Source: a virus. From it: a stretch of 42,787 nt of DNA. Of this stretch, positions 1 to 7,085 are shown in pieces. Position 1 is the first letter of the stretch. The number at the start of each line of letters is the position of its first letter. Below the pieces are notes generated by a model that did not search any database, had not been told where the DNA came from, and worked only from the letters and a program-made list of their open reading frames with translations. The position numbers and the translations under genes are program-made. The stretch spans positions 1 through 42,787 of IMG/VR virus record IMGVR_UViG_3300037189_011503; one strand, written 5' to 3'.

Positions 1-87
1 CCATGGGCAGCGATTTTGGTTATGCGGGCAGCCCGGTCGGCTCGGCGGCCGAAAGCATGGTAAGGCTGGGTAAGCAGATCGCCCAAG
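1..87. repeat. Terminal direct repeat, left copy
   Basis: These 87 bases are identical to 42701-42787. The giant reading frame that is open at the right end continues in phase here, so the two ends join into a circle of 42,700 bp. An exact short overlap of this kind is usual where an assembler closes a circular or circularly permuted genome. It could instead be a true short terminal repeat, but it lies inside a coding region, which makes a packaging-end repeat less likely. Confidence 0.95.
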
Positions 88-263
88 GTGAGGCGGATCG
101 CGGCCTAGCCCGGGCGGCGGTCGACACGGCGGGGCCGGTCCTGCACCTGCCAAGCCGGCAAGCATGGATCACGGCGGAGGGTCTGTATCTTTGGGCGGAG
201 GGTCGGGAGATCACTCCCTTCGAGATGTTTGTGACCCGCGACCCGAAAAAGTTCCGTGACTAG
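1..263 (+). CDS. C-terminal end of the giant polyvalent internal protein (continued from 34816-42787)
   Basis: This is the last part of the 2715-residue reading frame that begins at 34816, crosses the circular junction and stops at 261-263. The in-frame ATG at 3 corresponds to an internal methionine at 42703, so it is not a real start. The tail has no motif I recognise and ends with a short charged segment (DPKKFRD). See the entry at 34816 for domains. Confidence 0.88.
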   Translation, partial: MGSDFGYAGSPVGSAAESMVRLGKQIAQGEADRGLARAAVDTAGPVLHLPSRQAWITAEGLYLWAEGREITPFEMFVTRDPKKFRD

Positions 264-267
264 ACTG

Positions 268-282
268 TTGTGGTAATCCCAA
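268..282. promoter_or_regulatory. Motif TTGNNNTAATCCCAA, copy 1, before the tailspike gene
   Basis: The site reads TTGTGGTAATCCCAA in the 66-bp gap between the end of the giant gene and the tailspike gene. Related copies are at 4945-4959 and 8872-8886. It has the same TTG-N9-CAA spacing as the repressor-type dyads described at 12312. A weak promoter-like pair (TTGTGG at 268, TGTATA at 292, 18-bp spacing) overlaps it. Its role as an operator is inferred. Confidence 0.4.
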
Positions 283-329
283 GCCAAATGTTGTATATGG
301 CCCAAATCTCAAGCCCAAGGGGTTGATTG

Positions 330-3032
330 ATGACTGTTGCGAGCGCGACCGCCAAGACTGGCCCCTATGCTGGAAACGGTTCCCAGACCGTCTTTCCTTA
401 TACCTTCAAGGTGTTTGACCAGGCCGAGCTTCAGGTCGTGCTGACCAGCGCGGGCGGCATTGAGACCATCCAAACCCTAACCACGCATTACACGGTGAGC
501 GGCGTCGGGCAGGACGCGGGCGGGAACGTGACCATGGTGGCAGCGCCTTCTGCTGGCTCGTCCCTGACGATCGTGCGGGATGTGGCGTTTGTCCAGAATA
601 CGGACCTTCGCAACCAGGGCGGGTTTTACCCAGAGGTGCATGAGCGGGTGTTTGACCGGCTGACTATGCAGACCCAGCAATTAAAGCGAGGGGTAGATAG
701 TTCGCTGCGCTTGCCGGTTTCTGCTGCGGTAAACATTTCGACGGTTTTGCCTGTGCCAGAGGCTAATAAAATCATTGGTTGGAATGGTAATGGTTCCGGC
801 TTGCAAAATTTGGACAGCGCCACCTTAGCCACGATTGTTGCCTATGGCACTGCGCGGGCTAATTTGTTTTCGGGCAATGGGGTTCAGACTCAATTTTCCT
901 TGTCGGATAACCCCGGCAATCAGGCGGTACTGGATGTCTCGATCAGTGGCGTGACGCAGCGCGCTGGCGTAGATTTCACATGGTCTGGCGGCACGGCGTT
1001 AAATTTTTTGACGGCGCCTCCTGCTGGCACGAATAACATCCTGGCGCGATATTTCCAAGGGCTGCCAGGAATTATTACGGAGGCAGAAGATGTTATGTTT
1101 TTGCCTTCTGGAGCAGGCGCAGTAACCCGCACGGCAGAATCCAAAATGCGCGACATCATCAATGTCGCAGATTACGTTCCGCTCGGCACCGTCACCGCAA
1201 CGACCGATTGCCAGCCCTTCATTCGCGCTGCCATCAACGAAGCGGTGGCGCGCGGGGGCGGCATTATCTACATTCCGCCCGGTGAATACCGCATTACCAC
1301 TATGGAATTGGGCGGGCATTTCAATCTGACAGACACGAGCGACATTGCGTTTATCGGCTATGGTGCGCTGCTAAAATCAACCTTTTCTTCCGCGCCAGCA
1401 AGCACGAATGCAATGTTTTTGCTTGACGGCTTCCGGCGCCATTCCTTCGAGGGAATTCGTATTGAGGGGCTGTTTGCACGGTCCCTGTCTGTAGTCAGCG
1501 ACTACAGCATCGGTGGTTTTGTTTTGCAGTCCAGCAATCGGGATGCTGACAACCTGAGCCTTCGCAATGTTGAAGTGAAAAACGCGTACTTCTATAAAAT
1601 TACACGAGCGGTGGCGGTTCCAACCACATACCGCGCCAGAAACATCTTGATTAAAAATGGGCTATATGAGAACGGCTATTACGGGATTAACTGCCAAGAA
1701 AACGGCGATAATTTGACCGCGCGAAACTTCCTCACTAAAAATTTGCTGCGCTCTTATTTTGTTTATGGCGTCAGCAATCATGACGTGTCCTACAGTTCAT
1801 ATGGGCAAGACGCTTTTACGGATTGCGTCATTTCGGCCTTTAAAATTAACACTCAAAATATCTCGGTGAACGCCTTTATTTTTGGCGCCACCACGATAAA
1901 CGCTCATTTGGCTATTGAAAGCTTGCACGATCCTGTAGCGCAGCCTGTCCCTGCAACTATTAAAGATGTTCGAGTGAACATCAACGATATCAATTCAACC
2001 ACACCGACATCAAGTGGTTCGGTTCGGTTTGGGTATTTCCAAAACGCTACGGCTCAGACAACTTGTGCAACCGCGCTTTTCGACAACATCATCTTAACCG
2101 GCGCGGTAACTGGATACATTGATTTTACGGTATCCCAGCCTGCCAATTCAGGGCGTTTGGACATTTCCAACCTTTCCTACAATTTAGTGGGCACGGCCTA
2201 TCTTGGCAGCAAGGGGTTTTATTCGCAGATCGCGCCTGGGGTTAGACTTAATGACGCCTCAGCGTTGCAAGTGCGCGGCGGAGGTAATACCTCGCTATTT
2301 GGTACGGTTGTTTTTAGTGATTTTGCTGACGTGCAGCTTGGGTATATTGACGGCGGGGCAGGCGGGTCGTCTTGGCGATATGTCCAGAATGTCGGAAAGC
2401 CATTTGAAATTACCTATGGCGTCGGGTCGCCTTACGCCACGGGGACTTTGGTAGCGCAGATCGTTCCCTTCACGGCGGCATCTTTTGGCGTGAAGTTTTA
2501 TGAAGGTGGGAACAATACCGCGCCAAACGCAGCAAACACAGTTATGAGAATTGGTCAGGCGAACGCCACCGGACGATCAATTAACGCGACAGGAACCCTT
2601 AACGCTTCGGGTGCTGACTATGCGGAATATGAGCGCAACAACGGCCTTTCAATCGCCCGTGGTAGCATTGTCGGCTTCAAAGCTGACGGCACCTTGACGC
2701 TTACTTATTCTGAAGCGGTGCGGTTTGGCGTGAAGTCCACAAACCCTTCTTTTGTTGGTGGCGATGATTGGGCCTGCGCGGAAAGCATGAGCGAGGAAGA
2801 ATACAATGCTGCCCGCGCCGAGGTGGATCGGGTGGCCTACTCCGGCAAGGTTCCGGCCAACGTCACGGGCGCCGCGCCTGGCGATTACATTATCGCGGCA
2901 GAAGGTGAAGGCGGTGTCATTGCTGGTCAGGTGGTTTCTAGCCCGACATTCAAAGAATATCGGCGCGCGGTTGGCCGCGTGAACCGTATTTTGGAAGATG
3001 GCCGGGCGGAAATCGCGGTTATTGTTCATTAA
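330..3032 (+). CDS. Tailspike / receptor-binding protein with pectate-lyase-like fold and self-cleaving C-terminal chaperone domain
   Basis: This 900-residue protein is probably the host-binding and polysaccharide-degrading tailspike, acting as a trimer on the virion tail. The first ~125 residues resemble the particle-attachment domain of podoviral tail fibres (YAGNGSQTVFPYTFKVFDQAE ending in a VFDRLTMQTQQLKR stretch). A second short module follows near residue 190. From ~280 a pectate lyase-type start is visible (DYVPLGTVTATTDCQPFIRA, then GGGIIYIPPGEY), leading into repetitive beta-helix sequence. Residues ~755-900 (GADYAEYERN, then a GVIAGQVVS region) match the Peptidase_G2 type of intramolecular chaperone that cleaves itself off. 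ATG 330 is preferred over TTG 327 because AAGGGG lies 7 bases upstream. The central part is visibly more AT-rich than neighbouring genes, which suggests exchange of the receptor-binding module. Confidence 0.85.
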   Translation: MTVASATAKTGPYAGNGSQTVFPYTFKVFDQAELQVVLTSAGGIETIQTLTTHYTVSGVGQDAGGNVTMVAAPSAGSSLTIVRDVAFVQNTDLRNQGGFYPEVHERVFDRLTMQTQQLKRGVDSSLRLPVSAAVNISTVLPVPEANKIIGWNGNGSGLQNLDSATLATIVAYGTARANLFSGNGVQTQFSLSDNPGNQAVLDVSISGVTQRAGVDFTWSGGTALNFLTAPPAGTNNILARYFQGLPGIITEAEDVMFLPSGAGAVTRTAESKMRDIINVADYVPLGTVTATTDCQPFIRAAINEAVARGGGIIYIPPGEYRITTMELGGHFNLTDTSDIAFIGYGALLKSTFSSAPASTNAMFLLDGFRRHSFEGIRIEGLFARSLSVVSDYSIGGFVLQSSNRDADNLSLRNVEVKNAYFYKITRAVAVPTTYRARNILIKNGLYENGYYGINCQENGDNLTARNFLTKNLLRSYFVYGVSNHDVSYSSYGQDAFTDCVISAFKINTQNISVNAFIFGATTINAHLAIESLHDPVAQPVPATIKDVRVNINDINSTTPTSSGSVRFGYFQNATAQTTCATALFDNIILTGAVTGYIDFTVSQPANSGRLDISNLSYNLVGTAYLGSKGFYSQIAPGVRLNDASALQVRGGGNTSLFGTVVFSDFADVQLGYIDGGAGGSSWRYVQNVGKPFEITYGVGSPYATGTLVAQIVPFTAASFGVKFYEGGNNTAPNAANTVMRIGQANATGRSINATGTLNASGADYAEYERNNGLSIARGSIVGFKADGTLTLTYSEAVRFGVKSTNPSFVGGDDWACAESMSEEEYNAARAEVDRVAYSGKVPANVTGAAPGDYIIAAEGEGGVIAGQVVSSPTFKEYRRAVGRVNRILEDGRAEIAVIVH

Positions 3033-3041
3033 GGAGTTGAT

Positions 3042-3623
3042 ATGCAGCAGGTTTCCGCGTCTTTATTTGAAAGCAACATGGACCTAAGCAACAAGGTTGT
3101 CATTCTTCCTGACGGCTCGGTTGTCTCGGCTGATCTGGCGGATGCGGCGGTTACTGCTGCTAAGATTGCGGCGGGCGTGCCGATTCAAAGTGTCAGCGCC
3201 ACAAGCGGCGCGGTCGCCACGGGGACGGCGATCATACCTCGCGATGACACAATCCCGCAGATTAGTGAGGGAACCGAGTTTCTTTCTCGCGCAATCACGC
3301 CGCTATCTGCCACGAATGTCCTTCAGGTGGATGTGGTGCTATTCGCTTCGGCGTCTGTCACTTCTGACATTGTTGCCGCGCTGTTTCGCGATAGTGGTGC
3401 GAATGCTTTAGCGGTCGGTTCGTCCTATGGTTCAACTGCCCTTGGCATTGTCTGTGTGTCGTTTCGTTATCGTGTCGTCGCTGGTTCTGTCTCGCCAACG
3501 ACTTTCACAGTAAGGGCTGGGCCAATATCTGCCGGCACGCTAACGGTGAACGGTTCGGGTGGTGGGCGTTACTACGGCAACGTGTTCTCATCCTCAATCA
3601 CCATCACGGAGATCAAGGCATGA
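3042..3623 (+). CDS. Accessory tail / putative receptor-binding head protein
   Basis: A 193-residue protein directly downstream of the tailspike with a good ribosome binding site (AAGGAG). The N-terminal third carries the SVVSADLADAAVTAAKIA pattern common in short tail-fibre stalks. The C-terminal ~120 residues are rich in beta-prone Ser/Thr/Val stretches (for example FTVRAGPISAGTLTVNG), as in small adhesin head domains. No enzymatic motif is visible. The position, 9 bp after the tailspike stop, suggests it is a partner or a second receptor-binding tip. The exact family is unknown to me. Confidence 0.6.
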   Translation: MQQVSASLFESNMDLSNKVVILPDGSVVSADLADAAVTAAKIAAGVPIQSVSATSGAVATGTAIIPRDDTIPQISEGTEFLSRAITPLSATNVLQVDVVLFASASVTSDIVAALFRDSGANALAVGSSYGSTALGIVCVSFRYRVVAGSVSPTTFTVRAGPISAGTLTVNGSGGGRYYGNVFSSSITITEIKA

Positions 3624-3904
3624 TGTCTGGATTTAACCCTGGGCCGCGCGAGCTTTATCAAGGATCAGAGCCTCATGTCTTGCATGTCCACGCGCAAGAA
3701 ATCGGCGCGCTCAAGGCGGAGGTTTCAAACCTGAAAGGGCAGCTTTCGGATATTGACGCAAAGCTATCCCAGCTTGTGGATGCAGCCAACATGGGCAAGG
3801 GCGCTTGGTGGATGACCGTCAAGCTTGGGGGCGTCCTAGTCACAATCAGCGCCGGAGCGGCCTGGCTGTGGCAGAGTTTTTCGTCGGCCATCATTTGGCG
3901 GTAA
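3620..3904 (+). CDS. Small coiled-coil membrane protein, putative holin (XhlA-like layout)
   Basis: A 94-residue protein overlapping the previous stop codon (ATGA), with a second ATG at 3623. Residues ~25-55 form an amphipathic, coiled-coil-like segment (EIGALKAEVSNLKGQLSDID). Residues ~66-90 are hydrophobic (VKLGGVLVTISAGAAWLW), giving one C-terminal membrane helix. This cytoplasmic coiled coil plus single membrane helix resembles XhlA-type holin-associated proteins. It lies immediately before the hydrolase and spanin genes, so a holin or holin-accessory role is likely. It could instead be a tail-linked membrane protein. Confidence 0.55.
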   Translation: MMSGFNPGPRELYQGSEPHVLHVHAQEIGALKAEVSNLKGQLSDIDAKLSQLVDAANMGKGAWWMTVKLGGVLVTISAGAAWLWQSFSSAIIWR

Positions 3905-3913
3905 GGAGCAAAT

Positions 3914-4555
3914 ATGAAAGCAATGCAATCGCGCGGGTATCGGAATAAGAACCCGGGCAACATTGATTATCACAAGAGCAACGCTTGGCAGGGGCAGGTC
4001 GGCATTGAGGCGACCGGCAACCCGCCGCGGTTTGCTGTTTTCCAAACTCACGAGCACGGCATTCGTGCCTTGGCGGCGCTGCTCACCATTTATCAGGACC
4101 GGCACAAGCTGCGCACGGTGCGCGGCATAATCAACCGCTGGGCTCCGAGCGTCGAGAACAACACGAGCGCCTATATGATGATCGTCGCCATGGCGATTGG
4201 CAAGGGGCCGGATGACGAGCTTGATCTCCACACCTATGCGGATCTCCGCCCCTTGGTGCAGGCGATCATCACGCACGAGCTTGGCGGTAATCCTTACCAG
4301 CCTGCGGTGATTGACGAGGGGCTGCGCCTGGCCGGTGTGCCTCGGCCTGTCCACACAGCGCGCGAGGCTGCGACAACCAGCACAGGCAAGGGCGCGATCA
4401 CGGTGGCGGCGGCGGCTTCTGCTGCGGCTACGGCGGCTCCTGCGCTACAAAGCCTGTCTGCCCTACCTCAATGGGTCGGCGTGGCGCTGGTGGTGGCTGT
4501 GGCGGTCGTGGCGGTGGCTTGGGTTTTAACGCAGCGGGCGAGGCGGCCGGTATGA
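3914..4555 (+). CDS. Peptidoglycan hydrolase, structural protein P5-like, with C-terminal membrane anchor
   Basis: A 213-residue protein whose first ~145 residues carry the conserved pattern RGYRNKNPGN, then RFAVFQTHEHGIRAL, then RWAPSVENNTSAY and AIITHELGG. This pattern is found in phage structural protein P5-like proteins, thought to be cell-wall-degrading transglycosylases. I cannot assign the catalytic residues with confidence. A low-complexity Ala/Thr linker (~155-180) leads to one strongly hydrophobic helix (VGVALVVAVAVVAVAWVL) followed by basic residues, so it may be tethered to the inner membrane. SD AAGGAG lies just upstream. The downstream overlap with the spanin gene places it in the lysis cassette as the endolysin. 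Confidence 0.75.
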   Translation: MKAMQSRGYRNKNPGNIDYHKSNAWQGQVGIEATGNPPRFAVFQTHEHGIRALAALLTIYQDRHKLRTVRGIINRWAPSVENNTSAYMMIVAMAIGKGPDDELDLHTYADLRPLVQAIITHELGGNPYQPAVIDEGLRLAGVPRPVHTAREAATTSTGKGAITVAAAASAAATAAPALQSLSALPQWVGVALVVAVAVVAVAWVLTQRARRPV

Positions 4556-4776
4556 TCGCTTTGATCTGGGGGCGGGTTCTGGCCTGGGTGATGGCAGCGG
4601 TGGCGGTGTTCGGCGCGCTGCTGGCCATCTGGTTCAACGGTCGCAAGTCAGGCGGCGAGCGAGTGCGTGCCAATGCCTCGGCTCAAGAGCAGGAATTAAG
4701 GAGGGAAGGCGATGAAGCTGCTGCTGATGCTGGCCGCGACGGCGCTGCTGATCGGCTGCGCTCCGGTCGTTTCTAA
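4552..4776 (+). CDS. Inner-membrane spanin (Rz-like)
   Basis: A 74-residue protein starting in an ATGA overlap with the hydrolase gene. An N-terminal hydrophobic helix (VLAWVMAAVAVFGALLAIWF) is followed by a highly charged periplasmic helical part (SAQEQELRREGDEAAADAGR). This is the usual layout of an inner spanin, although it is short for the family. The outer spanin gene begins inside it in another frame, the classic Rz/Rz1 arrangement. Its expected role is to join the inner and outer membranes and destroy the outer membrane at the end of lysis. Confidence 0.75.
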   Translation: MIALIWGRVLAWVMAAVAVFGALLAIWFNGRKSGGERVRANASAQEQELRREGDEAAADAGRDGAADRLRSGRF

Positions 4777-4918
4777 CCGGCCTTGCCCGAGGGTGACGGA
4801 GTTTCCGCCGGAGCTTCAGAGGCAGGCCGCCCTGGAGCTTGATCGCACAGCGGTGCTGGCTCAGATGATGAATGCCATGGCCGCCGATCGGGCTTTCAAC
4901 CGCGCGATCTGCGAGTGA
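4712..4918 (+). CDS. Outer-membrane spanin lipoprotein (Rz1-like)
   Basis: A 68-residue lipoprotein. The N-terminus has a lysine, a hydrophobic stretch and a lipobox, LLIGC, with Cys16 as the lipidated residue. The mature part has a proline-containing stretch (RPCPRVTEFPPEL), as in other Rz1 proteins. It starts 65 bp before the end of the inner spanin gene in a different frame, with AAGGAGGG upstream. It should act together with the inner spanin at the outer membrane. Confidence 0.82.
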   Translation: MKLLLMLAATALLIGCAPVVSNRPCPRVTEFPPELQRQAALELDRTAVLAQMMNAMAADRAFNRAICE

Positions 4919-4944
4919 ACGAGGCCGGAACGGGCTAAGATAAA

Positions 4945-4959
4945 TTGGGATAATCCCAA
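4945..4959. promoter_or_regulatory. Motif TTGNNNTAATCCCAA, copy 2 (TTGGGATAATCCCAA), between spanin and integrase ends
   Basis: A near-perfect 15-bp palindrome with arms TTGGGA and TCCCAA in the 109-bp gap between the converging spanin and integrase genes. It is flanked by an inverted pair of GGGCTAAG (4932-4939 on +, 5031-5038 on -). The gap is the natural place for the phage attachment site next to the integrase, but no core sequence can be recognised without the host junctions. A weak hairpin (GCGAA/TTCGC, 5007-5024) is also present. Confidence 0.45.
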
Positions 4960-5027
4960 AATGCAACCCACTGGCGTTGCTGGTGATTTACCTAACAGGT
5001 GGATATGCGAATTGTTTTGTTCGCCAA

Positions 5028-5951
5028 TCACTTAGCCCTTTTCTTTTCCGCGTTTTCCAAGCGAAAGATTGCGGCCGTCGCGCGCCGCTTTTGGTCGGCT
5101 CCGCGTGTGTAGAGCTCGACCATGGCCAAGGTCTTATGCCCGGTGATCGCGGCGATCTCGTGCGTCGAGCATCCGGCTTCAGCGAGGCGGCTGGCGGCGG
5201 TCTTGCGGAGGCCATGGAAGGTCACGCCGGCAAGGGGCTTGATGGCGTTCGTGGCGGCGGAGAATCGCGTCGAGAGCACGCGGGCTGATCGCCATGGCGT
5301 GCCCTTCTGCGTGACCAGCATCGTGACCGCCTGGCGATCCCATGTGTCGAGCTCGGCGCGTAGGTTGCGGTGGGCTGGCACCCATAGCCGGGCGCCGGTC
5401 TTCTGCTGCACCACGGCGATGCCGGCGCCGTCATAGTCGGCCCATGTCATGCGCACCACGTCGCTTGCCCGCTGCCCGGTGTAGAGGGCCAGCACGGCGG
5501 CGCGGCGGAGGTTGTCGGGCAGGGCGGTGAGGGCTTTCACCTGCAGCGCGGTCCATGGCTGGCGCTCTCCGCCAGGGAGCTTCTTCATGCCATGCAGGAC
5601 GTTGTAATCGAGGAGGTCGTCCTCGACGGCGAACTCAAGCACCACGCGGGCGATCTTCATGACCGAGTTGGCGGTGGCGGGCGTCCTGATGGCAAGGGCG
5701 TCCCGGATTGACCGGATGTGCCGGCGCTTGATCTCTGTGATCGGCACCTCTTGAAGCCCGGCCAGGCAATCCAGGTGATGGCGATAGGCGGCCTGGGTGG
5801 TGGGCTTGAGGTTGGCAAAGGCGGCGGACTTCTTATAGGCGACGACCAGCCTGCCAAAGGTCCAGGCGGCCGGGGCTGGCCGCTTGGAGTAGGAGTAGGT
5901 CTTAAGGCTTCCGTCTGCGAGCCTTCGCGTCACGCGCTTTTCTGATGGCAT
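5028..5951 (-). CDS. int: Tyrosine-recombinase integrase
   Basis: A 307-residue site-specific recombinase that should integrate the phage into the host chromosome. The N-terminal half has a SAM-like core-binding domain (~30-120: TFGRLVVAYKKS, TTQAAYRHHL). The catalytic domain carries Arg161 (YTGQRASDVVRM), Lys184 (QQKTG), His246 and Arg249 (FHGLRK), His272 (TGHKT) and the nucleophile Tyr281 (ELYTRG). All active-site residues are present. The reading frame can be extended upstream to 6014, but ATG 5951 gives a normal N-terminus. The gene overlaps the AlpA-like gene by 50 bp, so the two are probably made from one mRNA and balanced against each other. Confidence 0.93.
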   Translation of the reverse strand: MPSEKRVTRRLADGSLKTYSYSKRPAPAAWTFGRLVVAYKKSAAFANLKPTTQAAYRHHLDCLAGLQEVPITEIKRRHIRSIRDALAIRTPATANSVMKIARVVLEFAVEDDLLDYNVLHGMKKLPGGERQPWTALQVKALTALPDNLRRAAVLALYTGQRASDVVRMTWADYDGAGIAVVQQKTGARLWVPAHRNLRAELDTWDRQAVTMLVTQKGTPWRSARVLSTRFSAATNAIKPLAGVTFHGLRKTAASRLAEAGCSTHEIAAITGHKTLAMVELYTRGADQKRRATAAIFRLENAEKKRAK

Positions 5952-6156
5952 CGACTGCTCTCTCTGTAGCCTCGTCGGCTGTGGCACGGTGCGCCTGCTG
6001 GCTGTGTGAGGCAAGCCATGAGTCCAGCATTGTCACGGGATACAGGACGCATCGGCCTATTTTGAGGGGCTTGGGTCCATGGCGGCGGAGGCTCATGCGG
6101 GACAACCCGAGGTAGGTTGCCGCATCGCGCTCTCTGAGGGCGGCGCGGTCAGTCAT
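5902..6156 (-). CDS. AlpA/Xis-like helix-turn-helix excisionase or integration regulator
   Basis: An 84-residue DNA-binding protein. The N-terminal 45 residues fit an AlpA/MerR-type winged helix (RERDAATYLGLSRMSLRRHG, then PLKIGRCVLYPVTMLDSWLAS). A long basic tail follows (VDAIRKARDAKARRRKP). Position next to the integrase, overlapping it by 50 bp, suggests an excisionase or recombination directionality factor. ATG 6156 has AAAGGAG 8 bp upstream. A second in-frame ATG at 6177 also has its own AAAGGAG, so two products differing by 7 residues are possible. Confidence 0.75.
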   Translation of the reverse strand: MTDRAALRERDAATYLGLSRMSLRRHGPKPLKIGRCVLYPVTMLDSWLASHSQQAHRATADEATERAVDAIRKARDAKARRRKP

Positions 6157-6209
6157 TGGGCTGTCTCCTTTACGCATCGCCTTCTCCTTTCGCCAGCGCG
6201 CGGATGGGG

Positions 6210-6608
6210 TCACTCATCCCCTTCCCCCTTCGCCAGCGCGTCAATATCGGCGGCTGTTATGATCTTGGGTTTTTCACCTGCCATTTCTTGCAAGTCCTGC
6301 AAAATGGCAAAGCGCCACGCTTCCGGTGTGTTTGGTCGAATGATAGTAGATTGATATTTTTCAATCATCGCCCGCGCCGCTTCTTCCAGCGCGTCCTTGC
6401 GCGCTGTGGCAAGCTCGGCGCGAAGGTGGGTGATTTCAGCGATAGCGGCTTTCATTTCGCACCGGCCAATGCCCGAGCAGCATGAATTGGCGGCGCTTGG
6501 CCCAGAGGGATAATGGCAAAGCGCCTTTGCTGCGGCTTTAATTTTAGCGCGAATTTCGTCACTTAGCGGCACCCCAGGCTTGCCGGGCCAGCCGTTGGTT
6601 TTGCTCAT
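6210..6608 (-). CDS. Hypothetical early protein with coiled-coil segment
   Basis: A 132-residue protein I do not recognise. The middle contains several Cys (LCHYPSGPSAANSCCSGIGRC), possibly a metal site. A helical, heptad-like stretch follows (MKAAIAEITHLRAELATARK). The C-terminus is acidic. The start at 6608 has AGGAG 7 bp upstream and overlaps the stop of the upstream gene (ATGA). It belongs to the leftward operon that ends with the integrase, so a role in lysogeny control or host takeover is possible but not shown. Confidence 0.65.
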   Translation of the reverse strand: MSKTNGWPGKPGVPLSDEIRAKIKAAAKALCHYPSGPSAANSCCSGIGRCEMKAAIAEITHLRAELATARKDALEEAARAMIEKYQSTIIRPNTPEAWRFAILQDLQEMAGEKPKIITAADIDALAKGEGDE

Positions 6609-6868
6609 TGTGTTTCTCCTAGTGCGGCGCGCAACTTCTGCAAATCTTCTGCCAAATCGTGCTTGTCTTGAAAGTATGGGGTCGCGTATGCCGCCCAAAA
6701 CTCGACGGCATCAATCCCAAGGCGCAACGCCTCCCGCAGCCGGGCGTTCTCGGCCAGCAACGCATCACGCTCGGCGGCGATGGAGCGGAGGGCCGTGGCA
6801 ACGTCATGCAACTTCCAAAAACCTCCGTACTCTGTCGCCAGCCGTTCCGCTTCTTCCGTGGTGATCAT
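6605..6868 (-). CDS. Hypothetical helical early protein
   Basis: An 87-residue, mostly helical protein with a leucine-rich coiled coil (IAAERDALLAENARLREAL). Such small coiled-coil proteins are common in early phage operons and have no assigned function. ATG 6868 overlaps the upstream stop as ATGA, which favours it over the in-frame GTG at 6883. The stop overlaps the next start in the same way, so four consecutive small genes here are probably translated as a coupled set. Confidence 0.65.
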   Translation of the reverse strand: MITTEEAERLATEYGGFWKLHDVATALRSIAAERDALLAENARLREALRLGIDAVEFWAAYATPYFQDKHDLAEDLQKLRAALGETQ

Positions 6869-7032
6869 GTCCTTGTGTTCCACTTCCCCAACACAGCGCG
6901 AGACACTGACGCCTGCGAGACATCAAAGCTCCTGGCCAGCGTGTGCTGGGACACGTTGCCTGCGGCGTAGGCGCGCCGAATTGCGCGGGCCATCTCGAGC
7001 GTAATTTTGACTTTGGGTTTTGGTTTCTTCAT
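6865..7032 (-). CDS. Small helix-turn-helix protein (resolvase/Hin-type HTH)
   Basis: A 55-residue protein made almost only of one helix-turn-helix: KITLEMARAIRRAYAAGNVS, then QHTLARSFDVSQASVSRAVLG. The pattern (T-L-A-R-x-F-x-V-S-x-x-x-V-S-R) is that of Hin/MarR-like DNA-binding helices. GGAGG lies 8 bp before ATG 7032. It is likely a small transcription regulator of the integrase-side operon. The target site is unknown. Confidence 0.7.
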   Translation of the reverse strand: MKKPKPKVKITLEMARAIRRAYAAGNVSQHTLARSFDVSQASVSRAVLGKWNTRT

Positions 7033-7085
7033 CGGCTCATCCTCCAGGCGCCCCGCGCGACACACATTGCGCGGGGCTTGGGTTG

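Noticed and set aside
330-3032. Diversity-generating retroelement, as in Bordetella phage BPP-1
   Set aside because: No reverse transcriptase gene and no template/variable repeat pair was seen anywhere in the window.
5007-5024. Terminator at the integrase end
   Set aside because: Only a 5-bp stem with an 8-base loop and no T-run on either strand.
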